Assembly (NCBI RefSeq): GCF_900102675.1
Contig: NZ_FMYX01000017.1
Span: 1-64,000 of the forward strand
Direction of reading: 5' to 3'
DNA from: Pseudomonas guariconensis
GTDB lineage: Bacteria; Pseudomonadota; Gammaproteobacteria; Pseudomonadales; Pseudomonadaceae
Length of the DNA: 64,000 nt
Shown one piece after another: positions 50,290-59,556 of the stretch (positions within the stretch are counted from its first letter, which is position 1; every line of letters starts with the position of its first letter). Made by a program: the position numbers and the translations under genes. Under the pieces are notes generated by a model that saw nothing but the letters and a program-made list of their open reading frames with translations, was not told where the DNA came from and did no database searches.

Positions 50290-52161
50290 TCAGTAACGAG
50301 TGACGTCAGCCGCGGCTTCTAGTTGCTTACGGTAGGCCGCGAAGTCCTGCTGGCCTGCACGCGAAGCGAGGTAACGGCGGATCTGCGCTTTCTCCTCGTC
50401 AGTGGCTGCAGCGCCTTCGTTGACCCCCTTGAGCTGCAACACCACCAGGCTGCCATCGCCGAGGACCACACTGCCGTAGACCGGCTTGTCCTTGGAGGCA
50501 GGCTTGGCCAGGCGGAATACCGCTTGCAGTTCGGCCGGATCGATACCGTCCTGGCCACGCGTAACGGCCTCTTGGGTCTTCCACTTCTGGCCTTCCTGTT
50601 CGGAGGTCAGCGGGATGGCGCCATCGCGCAGGCCAGCGATCAGCTTGTCAGCCTTGGCCTTGAGCTCGGCAGTCGCCTTCTCCTTGGCCAGGTGCTCGCG
50701 GATGTTCTTGGCCACAGCCTCCAGCGGCAGTTGCTCCGGCTTGCGATGCTCCTTGACACGCAGCACGACCACGGTCTCCGGATCCAGCTCGATGGCATTG
50801 CTGTTGGCGCCCTCTTCCAGCACTTCTTCGCTGAAAGCGGCCTGGACGACCGAACGGTTGGCCGTGATGCCCTCACCGCCTTCCCGACCGAATGCGGCCG
50901 AAGTCTGAACCTTCAGGCCCAGGTCCTGGGCCGGCTGAGCCAGGTCAGAGGCCTCGAACGCGGCGTCTTCCAGCTGCTTGGTCACTTCCACGAAGCGCTG
51001 TTCGACCTGTTGGGTCTTGAGTTCGCGGGTCAGCTTGTCTTTTAGGCTTGCAAAGGTCGGCACTTCCGGTGCCTGCACACCTAGCAGCTTGATCAGGTGG
51101 TAACCGTACTCGGTGCGCACCGGTGCCGATACTTGGTCCTTGTTCAGCTTGTACAGGGCATCCTCGAAGGCTGGGTCGTAGACGCCTGGGCCTGCGAAGC
51201 CGAGATCACCGCCATTGCTGGCCGAACCTGGGTCCTTGGAGAATTCCTTGGCCAGTGTGGCAAAGTCCTCTCCCTTGGCCAGACGCTGCTGGATCTCTTC
51301 GATACGGGCCTTGGCCTGTGCATCGGAAACCTTGTCGTCGACCTCGATGAGGATATGCGCGGCATGGCGCTGTTCGGCCAGGTTGGCGATTTCCTTCTCG
51401 TACAGGGCCTTGAGTTCGTCCTCGTTGACCTGTACCTGGTCGAAGAAGGCCGACTTCTTCAGCTCGATGTAATCGATGACCACCTGGTCGGGTGTCATGA
51501 ATTCCTTGGCGTGCTGGTCGTAGTGCGCCTTGACCTCGTCGTCGCTCACCTTGACGGCGGCCGGGTCGGCCTTGAAGGTCAGCGAAGCGAAATCACGGGT
51601 CTGCTTCTCCAGGCGAGCGAAGGCTTCGACTTGTTTGTCGGTGACGAAGCTGCTGCCGGCAAGGCCGGTGCGCAATTGCCCGATGAGCATTTCCTCGGCG
51701 AGCATCTCGCGGAATTGCATGCGCCCATAGCCCATCTGGCGAATGACCGCATCGAAACGTTCGGCGCTGAACTTGCCGTCGACCTGGAACTCCGGTGTCT
51801 GCAGGATCAGCTGATCCAGCGCGGCCTCGGAGAAGGCGAACTTGGCGTCCTCGGCACCCTGCAACAGCAGCTTGCGCTCGATCAGCCCTTTGAGCGCAGC
51901 TTCGCGCAGCATCTTTTCATCCAGCAGTGCTGGGTCGAAATCCTTGCCCAGCTGTTGCATCAGCTGGCGGCGCTGCATGTCGACGGCCTGGCTCAGCTCG
52001 TTCTGACTGATGGTCTGGCCGTTCACCTTGGCGGCGTCCTGGCTATGGCTGGTGGCCTGGAAAATGGCCTCGAAGCCGGTCAGCGCCATCAGCACGACGA
52101 TAAGGCCGATGATGGTCTTGGCAATCCAACCTTGTGAATTGTCCCTGATATTCTGCAGCAT
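50290..52161 (-). CDS. ppiD: periplasmic folding chaperone / peptidyl-prolyl isomerase PpiD
   Basis: 623 residues anchored by one N-terminal helix (about 13-31), then a SurA-like N-terminal domain, a parvulin domain (about 265-360, RHAAHILIEV and GDLGFAGPG) and a second helical C-terminal domain. PpiD sits at the SecYEG exit and helps newly exported proteins fold. It is 184 bases downstream of hupB, in the order lon-hupB-ppiD conserved across gammaproteobacteria. Confidence 0.94.
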   Translation of the reverse strand: MLQNIRDNSQGWIAKTIIGLIVVLMALTGFEAIFQATSHSQDAAKVNGQTISQNELSQAVDMQRRQLMQQLGKDFDPALLDEKMLREAALKGLIERKLLLQGAEDAKFAFSEAALDQLILQTPEFQVDGKFSAERFDAVIRQMGYGRMQFREMLAEEMLIGQLRTGLAGSSFVTDKQVEAFARLEKQTRDFASLTFKADPAAVKVSDDEVKAHYDQHAKEFMTPDQVVIDYIELKKSAFFDQVQVNEDELKALYEKEIANLAEQRHAAHILIEVDDKVSDAQAKARIEEIQQRLAKGEDFATLAKEFSKDPGSASNGGDLGFAGPGVYDPAFEDALYKLNKDQVSAPVRTEYGYHLIKLLGVQAPEVPTFASLKDKLTRELKTQQVEQRFVEVTKQLEDAAFEASDLAQPAQDLGLKVQTSAAFGREGGEGITANRSVVQAAFSEEVLEEGANSNAIELDPETVVVLRVKEHRKPEQLPLEAVAKNIREHLAKEKATAELKAKADKLIAGLRDGAIPLTSEQEGQKWKTQEAVTRGQDGIDPAELQAVFRLAKPASKDKPVYGSVVLGDGSLVVLQLKGVNEGAAATDEEKAQIRRYLASRAGQQDFAAYRKQLEAAADVTRY

Positions 52162-52225
52162 GCGTCCCCCAGAAACGGTTGTACCACTGCGTCGACAACC
52201 GTGGAGCGTGGGTAGAGTCCTGATA

Positions 52226-52258
52226 GAAGAAAGGCGCATCCTGTGGGATGCGCCTTTT
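52226..52258. terminator. hupB terminator
   Basis: AAGGCGCATCC (52231-52241) pairs with GGATGCGCCTT (52246-52256), flanked by T-rich tails on both strands; it lies between hupB and ppiD. Confidence 0.85.
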
Positions 52259-52345
52259 CAAAGCGAGCGTGCCAACGGGAACGTTTGCGGCCCCGCCGTC
52301 ACGCGGTCGGGCCTGGTGTGACCAGGTCCGGCTGAAAGAGACGAC

Positions 52346-52618
52346 TTAGTTGACGGCGTCTTTCAGGCCTTTGCCAGCCTTGAAGCCTGGAACCTTGGCA
52401 GCAGCGATCTTGATCGCCTTGCCGGTTTGCGGGTTACGGCCGGTGCGCTCAGCGCGCTCCTTGACCGAGAAGGTACCGAAGCCAACCAGTACAACATCGT
52501 CACCTTGCTTCAGGGCGCCGGTGACGGATTCGATGACTGCGTCCAGCGCACGGCCAGCTACAGCTTTCGGAATGTCAGCGGATGCGGCGATAGCGTCAAT
52601 CAGTTCCGACTTGTTCAC
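52346..52618 (-). CDS. hupB: DNA-binding protein HU-beta
   Basis: 90-residue HU family nucleoid protein: MNKSELIDAIA start, beta-arm region GRNPQTGKAIKI with the intercalating proline. It dimerises and bends DNA. It has its own strong promoter (52717-52746) and terminator between lon and ppiD. Confidence 0.96.
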   Translation of the reverse strand: MNKSELIDAIAASADIPKAVAGRALDAVIESVTGALKQGDDVVLVGFGTFSVKERAERTGRNPQTGKAIKIAAAKVPGFKAGKGLKDAVN

Positions 52619-52716
52619 TCTAAGTCCCCTTATATCTCTATTGAGTTTGTTTCTAAGTATGTAATGAAAAGCTTATGAAACGAGCACTGGGCGGCCTATT
52701 GACACTGGCGTGCCGT

Positions 52717-52746
52717 TTTATAGCAAGGCCCCGAAAAAACTGTCAA
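52717..52746 (-). promoter_or_regulatory. hupB: hupB sigma70 promoter
   Basis: Minus strand: consensus TTGACA (52741-52746), 18-base spacer, TATAAA (52717-52722). Its strength fits an abundant nucleoid protein. Confidence 0.8.
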
Positions 52747-52771
52747 GGAAAGCCCCCCAGCGAAATACGTA

Positions 52772-55168
52772 CTAGTGCGTGCTAATTCTTTCCTTAGCAT
52801 CGCCGTCGCGCTTTTCATCTTTCGCGACAATCTCCGGAGCCACATCTGGCAAGGGCTCCGGGGCGTATTGCAGCGCAATTTGGAGGACTTCGTCAATCCA
52901 TTTGACCGGTTTGATCTGAAGATCCTGTTTGATATTTTCCGGAATCTCCTTCAGATCACGAACGTTTTCCTCTGGAATGATCACCGTTTTGATCCCACCG
53001 CGGTGTGCCGCGAGGAGTTTTTCCTTCAAGCCACCGATGGCCAGAACCTGGCCACGCAGGGTGATTTCACCGGTCATGGCCACATCGGCGCGCACCGGAA
53101 TCTGGGTAAGTGCCGAGACCAGCGCCGTGCACATGCCGATACCCGCACTTGGGCCGTCCTTAGGGGTAGCGCCCTCGGGCATGTGGATGTGCACATCGTG
53201 CTTCTCGTGGAAATCGGCGGCGATGCCCAGACTGCGGGCACGGCTGCGTACCACGGTCTGCGCGGCGGTGATCGATTCGACCATGACGTCGCCCAAAGAG
53301 CCGGTCTTGATCAACTGGCCCTTGCCGGGGATGACCACGGCTTCGATGGTAAGCAGTTCGCCGCCCACCTGGGTCCAGGCAAGGCCGGTGACCTGACCGA
53401 TCTGATCCTGCTGCTCTGCCAGGCCGTAGCGGAACTTGCGCACGCCCAGCAGATGTTCGAGCTGCTCGCCGGTCACCTTGACCTTGAGCTGCTTCTCGCC
53501 GGTGTGCTCCTTGACCACCTTGCGGCAGACCTTGGCGATCTGGCGCTCCAGACCGCGCACGCCGGCTTCGCGGGTGTAGTAACGAATGATGTCGCGGATC
53601 GCCGTGACATCGATATCCAGTTCACCCTTCTTCAGGCCATTGGCCTTCACTTGCTTGGGCGTCAGGTACTTGACCGCGATGTTGATCTTCTCGTCCTCGG
53701 TGTAGCCCGGCAGGCGGATGACCTCCATCCGGTCGAGTAGCGCCGGCGGAATGTTCATCGAGTTCGAGGTGCACAGGAACATCACGTCCGAGAGGTCGTA
53801 GTCGACCTCCAGGTAGTGGTCGTTGAAGTTGTGGTTCTGCTCAGGGTCGAGCACTTCCAGCAATGCCGAGGCGGGATCGCCGCGCATGTCGCTGCCCATC
53901 TTGTCGATCTCGTCGAGCAGGAACAGCGGGTTGCGTACACCCACCTTGGTCATTTTCTGAATCAAACGACCCGGCATGGAACCGATGTAGGTGCGACGAT
54001 GGCCTCGGATCTCGGCTTCGTCACGCACACCGCCCAAGGCCATGCGCACGAACTTGCGGTTGGTAGCAGCCGCGATCGATTCGGCCAGGGAGGTTTTACC
54101 AACGCCAGGTGGACCTACCAGGCAAAGCACAGGGCCGCGAATCTTCTTCACGCGCTTCTGCACAGCGAGATATTCAAGGATGCGTTCCTTGACCTCTTCC
54201 AGGCCATAGTGATCGGCATCGAGGATTTCCTCGGCCTTGGCCAGGTCCAGACGTACTTTGCTCTGGGCTTTCCAAGGCACCTGCACGAGCCAGTCCAGGT
54301 AGGAGCGAACCACAGTGGCCTCTGCGGACATCGGCGACATCTGCTTGAGCTTGTTCAGCTCGGCCTGGGCTTTGGCCAAGGCGTCCTTGGGCAGGCCAGC
54401 AGCTTCGATACGCTTCTTCAGCTCCTCGGCTTCGTTGTGGCCCTCGTCGCCATCGCCGAGCTCCTTCTGAATGGCCTTCATCTGCTCATTCAGGTAGTAC
54501 TCGCGCTGGCTGCGCTCCATCTGCTTCTTGACCCGGCCACGGATACGCTTCTCGACCTGCAGCAGGTCGATCTCTGCATCGAGCAATGCCAGGACATGTT
54601 CGACCCGGGTCGGTAGATCGACAATTTCGAGGATTTCCTGCTTCTGCTCGATCTTCAGGGCCATATGGGCGGCCATGGTGTCGACCAGGCGGCCGGGCTC
54701 TTCGATACTGTTGAGCGAGGACAGGACTTCAGCCGGGACCTTCTTGCCCAACTGGACGTACTGCTCGAACTGCGACAGCAACGTGCGCACGAAGACTTCC
54801 GACTCGCGCTCGGCGGCCTCGACTTCATCGATCAGGGTGACTTCGGCACGGACATGCCCTTCCACTTCCGTGAAACGCTCGACGGCGCCGCGCTGCTCGC
54901 CCTCGACCAACACCTTGACGGTACCGTCGGGTAGCTTCAGCAATTGCAGGACAGTGGCAATGGTACCGACGCGATACAGGGCATCTTCGCCCGGGTCATC
55001 GTCGGCAGGATTCTTCTGGGCCAGCAGGAGGATCTGCTTCTCGCCCGTCATCGCCGCCTCAAGGGCTTCGATGGACTTCTCGCGTCCCACGAACAGCGGG
55101 ATGACCATGTGCGGATAAACAACGACATCGCGCAATGGCAAAAGAGGCAAGTCGAGGGTGGTCTTCAT
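52772..55168 (-). CDS. lon: ATP-dependent protease Lon
   Basis: 798-residue Lon protease: N-terminal substrate domain beginning LPLLPLRDVVVYPHMV, a coiled-coil middle, and an AAA+ domain with GPPGVGKTS and Walker B LFLLDEIDK. The C-terminal protease domain has catalytic Ser in PKDGPSAG (near residue 680) with the Lys about 40 residues on. It degrades misfolded and regulatory proteins. A sigma32-type promoter lies upstream, separated from clpX by a terminator. Confidence 0.97.
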   Translation of the reverse strand: MKTTLDLPLLPLRDVVVYPHMVIPLFVGREKSIEALEAAMTGEKQILLLAQKNPADDDPGEDALYRVGTIATVLQLLKLPDGTVKVLVEGEQRGAVERFTEVEGHVRAEVTLIDEVEAAERESEVFVRTLLSQFEQYVQLGKKVPAEVLSSLNSIEEPGRLVDTMAAHMALKIEQKQEILEIVDLPTRVEHVLALLDAEIDLLQVEKRIRGRVKKQMERSQREYYLNEQMKAIQKELGDGDEGHNEAEELKKRIEAAGLPKDALAKAQAELNKLKQMSPMSAEATVVRSYLDWLVQVPWKAQSKVRLDLAKAEEILDADHYGLEEVKERILEYLAVQKRVKKIRGPVLCLVGPPGVGKTSLAESIAAATNRKFVRMALGGVRDEAEIRGHRRTYIGSMPGRLIQKMTKVGVRNPLFLLDEIDKMGSDMRGDPASALLEVLDPEQNHNFNDHYLEVDYDLSDVMFLCTSNSMNIPPALLDRMEVIRLPGYTEDEKINIAVKYLTPKQVKANGLKKGELDIDVTAIRDIIRYYTREAGVRGLERQIAKVCRKVVKEHTGEKQLKVKVTGEQLEHLLGVRKFRYGLAEQQDQIGQVTGLAWTQVGGELLTIEAVVIPGKGQLIKTGSLGDVMVESITAAQTVVRSRARSLGIAADFHEKHDVHIHMPEGATPKDGPSAGIGMCTALVSALTQIPVRADVAMTGEITLRGQVLAIGGLKEKLLAAHRGGIKTVIIPEENVRDLKEIPENIKQDLQIKPVKWIDEVLQIALQYAPEPLPDVAPEIVAKDEKRDGDAKERISTH

Positions 55169-55227
55169 GATTTCGCCTCTACAGCGGCCTTATGGCCGGA
55201 AACCGGTGGAAATGATGCTTGGACCTA

Positions 55228-55256
55228 ATGTGGGGGCAGGTCCATAAAATTACAAG
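55228..55256 (-). promoter_or_regulatory. lon: sigma32 heat-shock promoter of lon
   Basis: Minus strand: CTTGTAA (55250-55256), 13-base spacer, CCCCCACAT (55228-55236), close to the sigma32 consensus CTTGAAA-N(11-16)-CCCCATNT. About 60 bases before the lon ATG. Confidence 0.75.
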
Positions 55257-55276
55257 CGTTGAGATCGGAAAAGCAG

Positions 55277-55298
55277 AAAGGGGCCCATAGGCCCCTTT
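55277..55298. terminator. clpX terminator
   Basis: AAAGGGGCC-CATA-GGCCCCTTT: 9-bp stem with T-rich flanks on the minus strand, 25 bases after the clpX stop and just upstream of the lon heat-shock promoter. Confidence 0.8.
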
Positions 55299-55322
55299 CT
55301 TGCTCGACTTGGCTTACCCGAC

Positions 55323-56606
55323 TCAGGCGTCAGGTGCGGCCTTGGCTTGCGGCTCGCTGTTCTCGTAGATCAGCAAAGGCTGCGAGGTGCCATCGATGAC
55401 GCTCTCGTCGATCACCACCTTGCTGACATCCTTCTGCGAAGGAATCTCGTACATGGTGTCAAGCAGCACGCCTTCGAGGATCGAACGCAGGCCCCGGGCG
55501 CCGGTCTTGCGCTCGAGCGCCTTGCGAGCAACCGCCTTGAGCGCGTCGCTACGGAACTCGAGGTCCACATCTTCCATCTCGAACAGCTTGGCATACTGCT
55601 TGGTCAAGGCGTTCTTCGGCTCGGTGAGGATCTGCATCAGTGCAGCCTCATCCAGCTCGTCGAGGGTTGCCAGCACCGGCAGACGGCCGACGAACTCCGG
55701 AATCAGGCCAAACTTGACCAGATCATCCGGTTCGACCTCACGCAAGGACTCGCCGACCTTCTTGCCTTCCTGCTTGCTGCGCACTTCAGCGCCAAAACCG
55801 ATGCCACCTTTGGTGGAGCGGTTCTGAATGACCTTTTCCAGGCCCGAGAACGCACCGCCGCAGATGAACAGGATATTGCGGGTATCAACCTGCAGGAATT
55901 CCTGTTGCGGATGCTTGCGACCACCCTGAGGCGGCACGGAAGCCACAGTCCCTTCGATCAGCTTCAACAGCGCCTGCTGCACGCCCTCGCCCGACACGTC
56001 GCGAGTGATCGACGGGTTGTCCGACTTGCGCGAGATCTTGTCGATCTCATCGATATAGACAATGCCCATCTGGGCCTTTTCCACGTCGTAGTCGCACTTT
56101 TGCAGCAGTTTCTGAATGATGTTCTCGACGTCCTCACCCACGTAACCGGCTTCGGTCAAGGTGGTGGCGTCGGCGATGGTGAACGGTACGTTCAACAGGC
56201 GTGCAAGGGTTTCGGCGAGCAGGGTCTTGCCCGAGCCAGTCGGCCCGATGAGCAGGATGTTGCTCTTGCCGAGTTCGACTTCGTCGCCCTTCTTGTCACG
56301 CTGGTTCAGGCGCTTGTAGTGGTTGTACACCGCTACGGACAGCACCTTTTTCGCGCGCTCCTGACCAATGACGTACTGGTCCAGGATACCGCTGATTTCT
56401 TTCGGCGATGGCAATTTGTGCGCGTTGCTTTCGGCCTGGGCTTCCTGCACCTCCTCACGGATGATGTCGTTGCACAGGTCGACGCACTCGTCGCAGATAA
56501 ATACCGAGGGCCCGGCAATCAATTTGCGCACTTCGTGCTGGCTTTTGCCGCAGAAGGAGCAATAGAGCAATTTGCCGCTGTCCTCGCCGTTACGGGTGTC
56601 AGTCAT
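55323..56606 (-). CDS. clpX: ClpX ATPase subunit of the ClpXP protease
   Basis: 427 residues: an N-terminal C4 zinc-binding domain (CSFC...CDECVDLC), then the AAA+ core with GPTGSGKT and VYIDEIDK, the IGFGAEV region (the IGF loop that docks on ClpP) and sensor-2 GARGLR. ClpX unfolds tagged substrates, including SsrA-tagged proteins, for ClpP. Start chosen at ATG 56606. It lies 108 bases downstream of clpP. Confidence 0.97.
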   Translation of the reverse strand: MTDTRNGEDSGKLLYCSFCGKSQHEVRKLIAGPSVFICDECVDLCNDIIREEVQEAQAESNAHKLPSPKEISGILDQYVIGQERAKKVLSVAVYNHYKRLNQRDKKGDEVELGKSNILLIGPTGSGKTLLAETLARLLNVPFTIADATTLTEAGYVGEDVENIIQKLLQKCDYDVEKAQMGIVYIDEIDKISRKSDNPSITRDVSGEGVQQALLKLIEGTVASVPPQGGRKHPQQEFLQVDTRNILFICGGAFSGLEKVIQNRSTKGGIGFGAEVRSKQEGKKVGESLREVEPDDLVKFGLIPEFVGRLPVLATLDELDEAALMQILTEPKNALTKQYAKLFEMEDVDLEFRSDALKAVARKALERKTGARGLRSILEGVLLDTMYEIPSQKDVSKVVIDESVIDGTSQPLLIYENSEPQAKAAPDA

Positions 56607-56639
56607 TCGATCGATCCAATCCGGTAGGCATGAAACACA

Positions 56640-56668
56640 AGATGAAGGCAATTGCGGGCTTTTTCAAG
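56640..56668 (-). promoter_or_regulatory. clpX: possible sigma32 promoter upstream of clpX
   Basis: Minus strand: CTTGAAA (56662-56668), 14-base spacer, CTTCATCT (56640-56647), which matches 6 of 8 positions of the sigma32 -10. Lies in the clpP-clpX gap, so clpX could be heat-induced independently. Confidence 0.4.
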
Positions 56669-56714
56669 TCCGCAGGTAGGCGCCAACGGCGCCCACCCGC
56701 TCTGGCACCTTGGT

Positions 56715-57356
56715 TCAGGACGCCAGTTGCCGCTTGTCGTAGACCGAGTCGATCAGGCCGTACTCGGCCGCGCGCGCGGCACTCATGAAGTTGTCGCGTT
56801 CGGTGTCGCGCTTGATGGTCTCGAGATCCTGGCCAGTGTGATGGGCCAGCAGCTCGTTCAGACGCGCCTTGATGTTGAGGATTTCCTGGGCATGGATCTC
56901 GATATCGGTCGCCTGGCCCTGGAAGCCACCCAATGGCTGGTGAATCATCACGCGCGAGTTCGGCAGGCAGTGACGCTTGCCTGCAGCGCCGGCCGCCAGC
57001 AGGAATGCGCCCATGCTGCAGGCCTGACCGATGCAGATGGTCGAGACGTCCGGCTTGATGAACTGCATGGTGTCGTAGATCGACATGCCGGCGGTGACCG
57101 AACCACCCGGCGAGTTGATGTACAGATGGATATCCTTGTCCGGGTTTTCCGCTTCAAGGAACAGCAGTTGTGCCACCACCAGGTTGGCCATGTAGTCCTC
57201 TACGGGACCAACCAGGAAAATCACACGCTCCTTCAATAGGCGCGAGTAGATGTCGTAGGCGCGCTCGCCACGGGCGGACTGCTCGATAACCATCGGGACC
57301 AGACCGCCCGCGGCCTGGATGTCGGAGCTCTGTTGAATATAAGAATTGCGGGACAT
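56715..57356 (-). CDS. clpP: ClpP proteolytic subunit
   Basis: 213 residues with the serine protease triad: Ser114 in GQACSMGA, His139 in MIHQP, and the Asp further on in ERDNFMSA. The protein forms the tetradecameric barrel that ClpX or ClpA feeds. A short propeptide precedes the conserved start VPMVIEQSARGER. Downstream of tig across a 92-base gap with a perfect hairpin. Confidence 0.97.
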   Translation of the reverse strand: MSRNSYIQQSSDIQAAGGLVPMVIEQSARGERAYDIYSRLLKERVIFLVGPVEDYMANLVVAQLLFLEAENPDKDIHLYINSPGGSVTAGMSIYDTMQFIKPDVSTICIGQACSMGAFLLAAGAAGKRHCLPNSRVMIHQPLGGFQGQATDIEIHAQEILNIKARLNELLAHHTGQDLETIKRDTERDNFMSAARAAEYGLIDSVYDKRQLAS

Positions 57357-57395
57357 GTCCTGCACTCACTCCCAAATAGTCATGGCTTGAATACG

Positions 57396-57423
57396 CACAA
57401 GCCAGCTCGAAGGCTGGCTTGTG
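57396..57423. terminator. hairpin between tig and clpP
   Basis: CACAAGCCAGC pairs perfectly with GCTGGCTTGTG (11 bp) around a CTTCGA loop on the minus strand. There is no T-run, so it may be a partial terminator or an mRNA-stabilising element between tig and clpP. Confidence 0.55.
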
Positions 57424-57448
57424 GGGGTTTCCTACGAGAGAAGACCTA

Positions 57449-58762
57449 TCACTCAGCGGCGGCAGGAGCCTGTGCTGGCTTGACAGCTTCTTCGTACGAG
57501 ACCGACTTGTCGGTCACAGTCGCTTTCTGCAGGACAGTATCTACAACTTGTTCTTCCAGCACAACCGAACGGACTTCGTTCAGTTGCTGGTCGTTCTTGT
57601 AGTACCAGGAGATGACCTGCTCCGGCTCTTGGTAGGCCGAGGCCATTTCCTCGATCATTTCGCGGACCTTGGCGTCGTCCGGCTTCAGCTCGAACTGCTT
57701 GACCACCTCAGCAACGATCAGACCCAAGACCACACGGCGCTTGGCTTGCTCTTCGAACAGCTCGGCCGGCAGTTGCTCTGGCTTGATGTTGCCGCCGAAC
57801 TGCTGAACAGCCTGCACGCGCAGACGGTTGACTTCGTTCTCCAGCAGAGCCTTCGGCACTTCGATCGGGTTGGCGGCCAGCAGACCGTCCATGACCTGGT
57901 TCTTGACCTTGGCCTTGATTGCCTGACGCAGCTCACGCTCCATGTTCTTGCGAACTTCGGCGCGGAAGCCTTCCAGGGTCGATTCCTTGATGCCGAACTG
58001 GGCGAAGAAGGCTTCGTTCAGCTCAGGCAGCTGAGGTGCCGAAACGCTGTTGACGGTGATGGTGAACTCGGCAGCCTTGCCGGCCAGGTCCAGGTTCTGG
58101 TAGTCCTCAGGGAAGGTCACGTTGACAACGCGTTCTTCGCCCGCTTTTGCGCCAACCAGACCGTCTTCGAAGCCTGGGATCATGCGGCCGGAGCCCAGCA
58201 CCAGCTGGGTGCCCTTGGCCGAACCACCCGCGAAAGCTTCGCCGTCGATCTTGCCAACGAAATCGATATTGACCTGATCGTCGTTCTGGGCGGCACGTTC
58301 AACGGCCTCGAAACGTACGTTCTGCTTGCGCAGCACTTCCAGCATGTTGTCCAGGTCCGCGTCAGCGACTTCGGCGCTCAGGCGCTCGACCTTGATCGAC
58401 TCCAGGCCGCTAACGGTGAACTCTGGGAAGACTTCGAAGATGGCGACGAATTCCAGGTCCTTGCCTTTCTCGAAGGACTTGGGCTCGACAGCAGGAGCAC
58501 CAGCCGGGTTCAGCTTCTGCTCGACGATGGCTTCGTAGAAGGAAGCCTGGACCAGGTCACCGAACGCTTCCTGACGGGCATCGGCCTCGAAACGCTGACG
58601 AATGACGCTCATCGGCACCTTGCCTGGGCGGAAGCCGGCGACCTTGGCGCGCTTGGCAGTCTGCTGCAGACGCTTGTTGACTTCGTTCTCGACGCGCTCG
58701 GCCGGAACGGCGATGGTCATGCGGCGCTCGAGAGCGGAAGTGTTTTCAACAGAAACTTGCAT
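57449..58762 (-). CDS. tig: trigger factor, ribosome-associated chaperone
   Basis: 437 residues: ribosome-binding N-terminal domain with the signature GFRPGKVP (about 44-51), a central PPIase domain (about 160-245) and a C-terminal helical arm domain. It binds nascent chains at the exit tunnel. tig-clpP-clpX-lon-hupB-ppiD is the standard gammaproteobacterial order. The prophage lies upstream, beyond one small gene. Confidence 0.96.
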   Translation of the reverse strand: MQVSVENTSALERRMTIAVPAERVENEVNKRLQQTAKRAKVAGFRPGKVPMSVIRQRFEADARQEAFGDLVQASFYEAIVEQKLNPAGAPAVEPKSFEKGKDLEFVAIFEVFPEFTVSGLESIKVERLSAEVADADLDNMLEVLRKQNVRFEAVERAAQNDDQVNIDFVGKIDGEAFAGGSAKGTQLVLGSGRMIPGFEDGLVGAKAGEERVVNVTFPEDYQNLDLAGKAAEFTITVNSVSAPQLPELNEAFFAQFGIKESTLEGFRAEVRKNMERELRQAIKAKVKNQVMDGLLAANPIEVPKALLENEVNRLRVQAVQQFGGNIKPEQLPAELFEEQAKRRVVLGLIVAEVVKQFELKPDDAKVREMIEEMASAYQEPEQVISWYYKNDQQLNEVRSVVLEEQVVDTVLQKATVTDKSVSYEEAVKPAQAPAAAE

Positions 58763-59011
58763 GGATATTCCTCGTTGCACAGACGTTAGCCGGCGATAGC
58801 CCGACTCCAGAATCAAGGGCAAGCATTCTAGTGACTCGCGCATCAGAAGTCACCCCACCCCAGATGACGGAGAACCACACCGGTCAATTTCATTGAAGGC
58901 CCCGCACGGCGCGCCGCCGAAGCCCCCGCGTATCGCTTGCACGCAACGGCGGTTGCACGTCGCTTGCGCTGTAAAAACTTGTCAAACAATGCAGCTATAT
59001 AAAGGCAGAGC

Positions 59012-59311
59012 TCAGTCGGAGTCGATCTCGTTGAACTGGCAATACTCTTCCCAGCTCATCCCTAGCGCCTCGGCCACCTCACGGTGCACCTCCAAGCGCA
59101 TGACTTGCAGCTCCTCGGGGCTTTGAGCGATCAATTGCAATGCCAGCTCCCAAGGCTCGACACCCTGCTCTTGCGCAGCATCCTCGAACGCCCACTGGAT
59201 CTGCTGGGCCTGTTCATGCGCACCAAGCTCGCGGATCTCCTCGAGCAATTGCGGATTGGCCTCAGCGAAACGCTGCAGTGCCAATGCCTGGCGAGCTTCT
59301 TTTGCAATCAT
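59012..59311 (-). CDS. small acidic hypothetical protein (DUF6388-like)
   Basis: 99 residues, acidic and almost wholly helical (ALALQRFAEANPQLLEEIREL...VHREVAEALGMSWEEYCQ). An AGGAG ribosome site 8 bases before ATG supports translation. Small proteins of this type are widespread in Pseudomonas; I assign the DUF6388 family from memory with modest certainty. It is the last host gene before the prophage scar. Confidence 0.65.
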   Translation of the reverse strand: MIAKEARQALALQRFAEANPQLLEEIRELGAHEQAQQIQWAFEDAAQEQGVEPWELALQLIAQSPEELQVMRLEVHREVAEALGMSWEEYCQFNEIDSD

Positions 59312-59432
59312 GCGACAGCTCCTATATCGGGCCCGCTTGCCCTATTTCAACCGGCTGAAATCTAACAATTTTTGCCCGAGCAGCACCAGTACCACACGCC
59401 GGGCACTGATGCTTGAAGAAACTGCAGACAAT

Positions 59433-59455
59433 AAAAAAGCCGCTCCAGGCGGCTT
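59433..59455 (-). terminator. tRNA-Leu terminator
   Basis: Minus strand: AAGCCGC-CTGGA-GCGGCTT followed by T6, 46 bases past the CCA end of the tRNA fragment. It was probably the terminator of the original tRNA transcript and stayed on the host side of the integration. Confidence 0.8.
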
Positions 59456-59501
59456 CTTTATGGGTTTAGCGCGACTCAACGAAAGGCGGCAAAACCAAGG
59501 A

Positions 59502-59556
59502 TGGTGCGGACGAAGAGACTCGAACTCTTACAGCTTGCGCCGCTGGAACCTAAATC
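59502..59556 (-). pseudogene. 3' fragment of tRNA-Leu(TAG): prophage attachment site
   Basis: Read on the minus strand from 59556 to 59502 the sequence is the anticodon loop (GATTTAGG, anticodon TAG at 59552-59550), the 3' side of the anticodon stem and the long variable arm of a class II tRNA. The T arm AGAGTTCGAGTCTCT, the acceptor strand CGTCCGC and CCA follow. The 5' half (acceptor strand, D arm, GGTAGAC) is absent; unrelated sequence begins two to three bases into the 5' side of the anticodon stem. This is the usual scar of phage integration into a tRNA 3' end. Confidence 0.88.
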
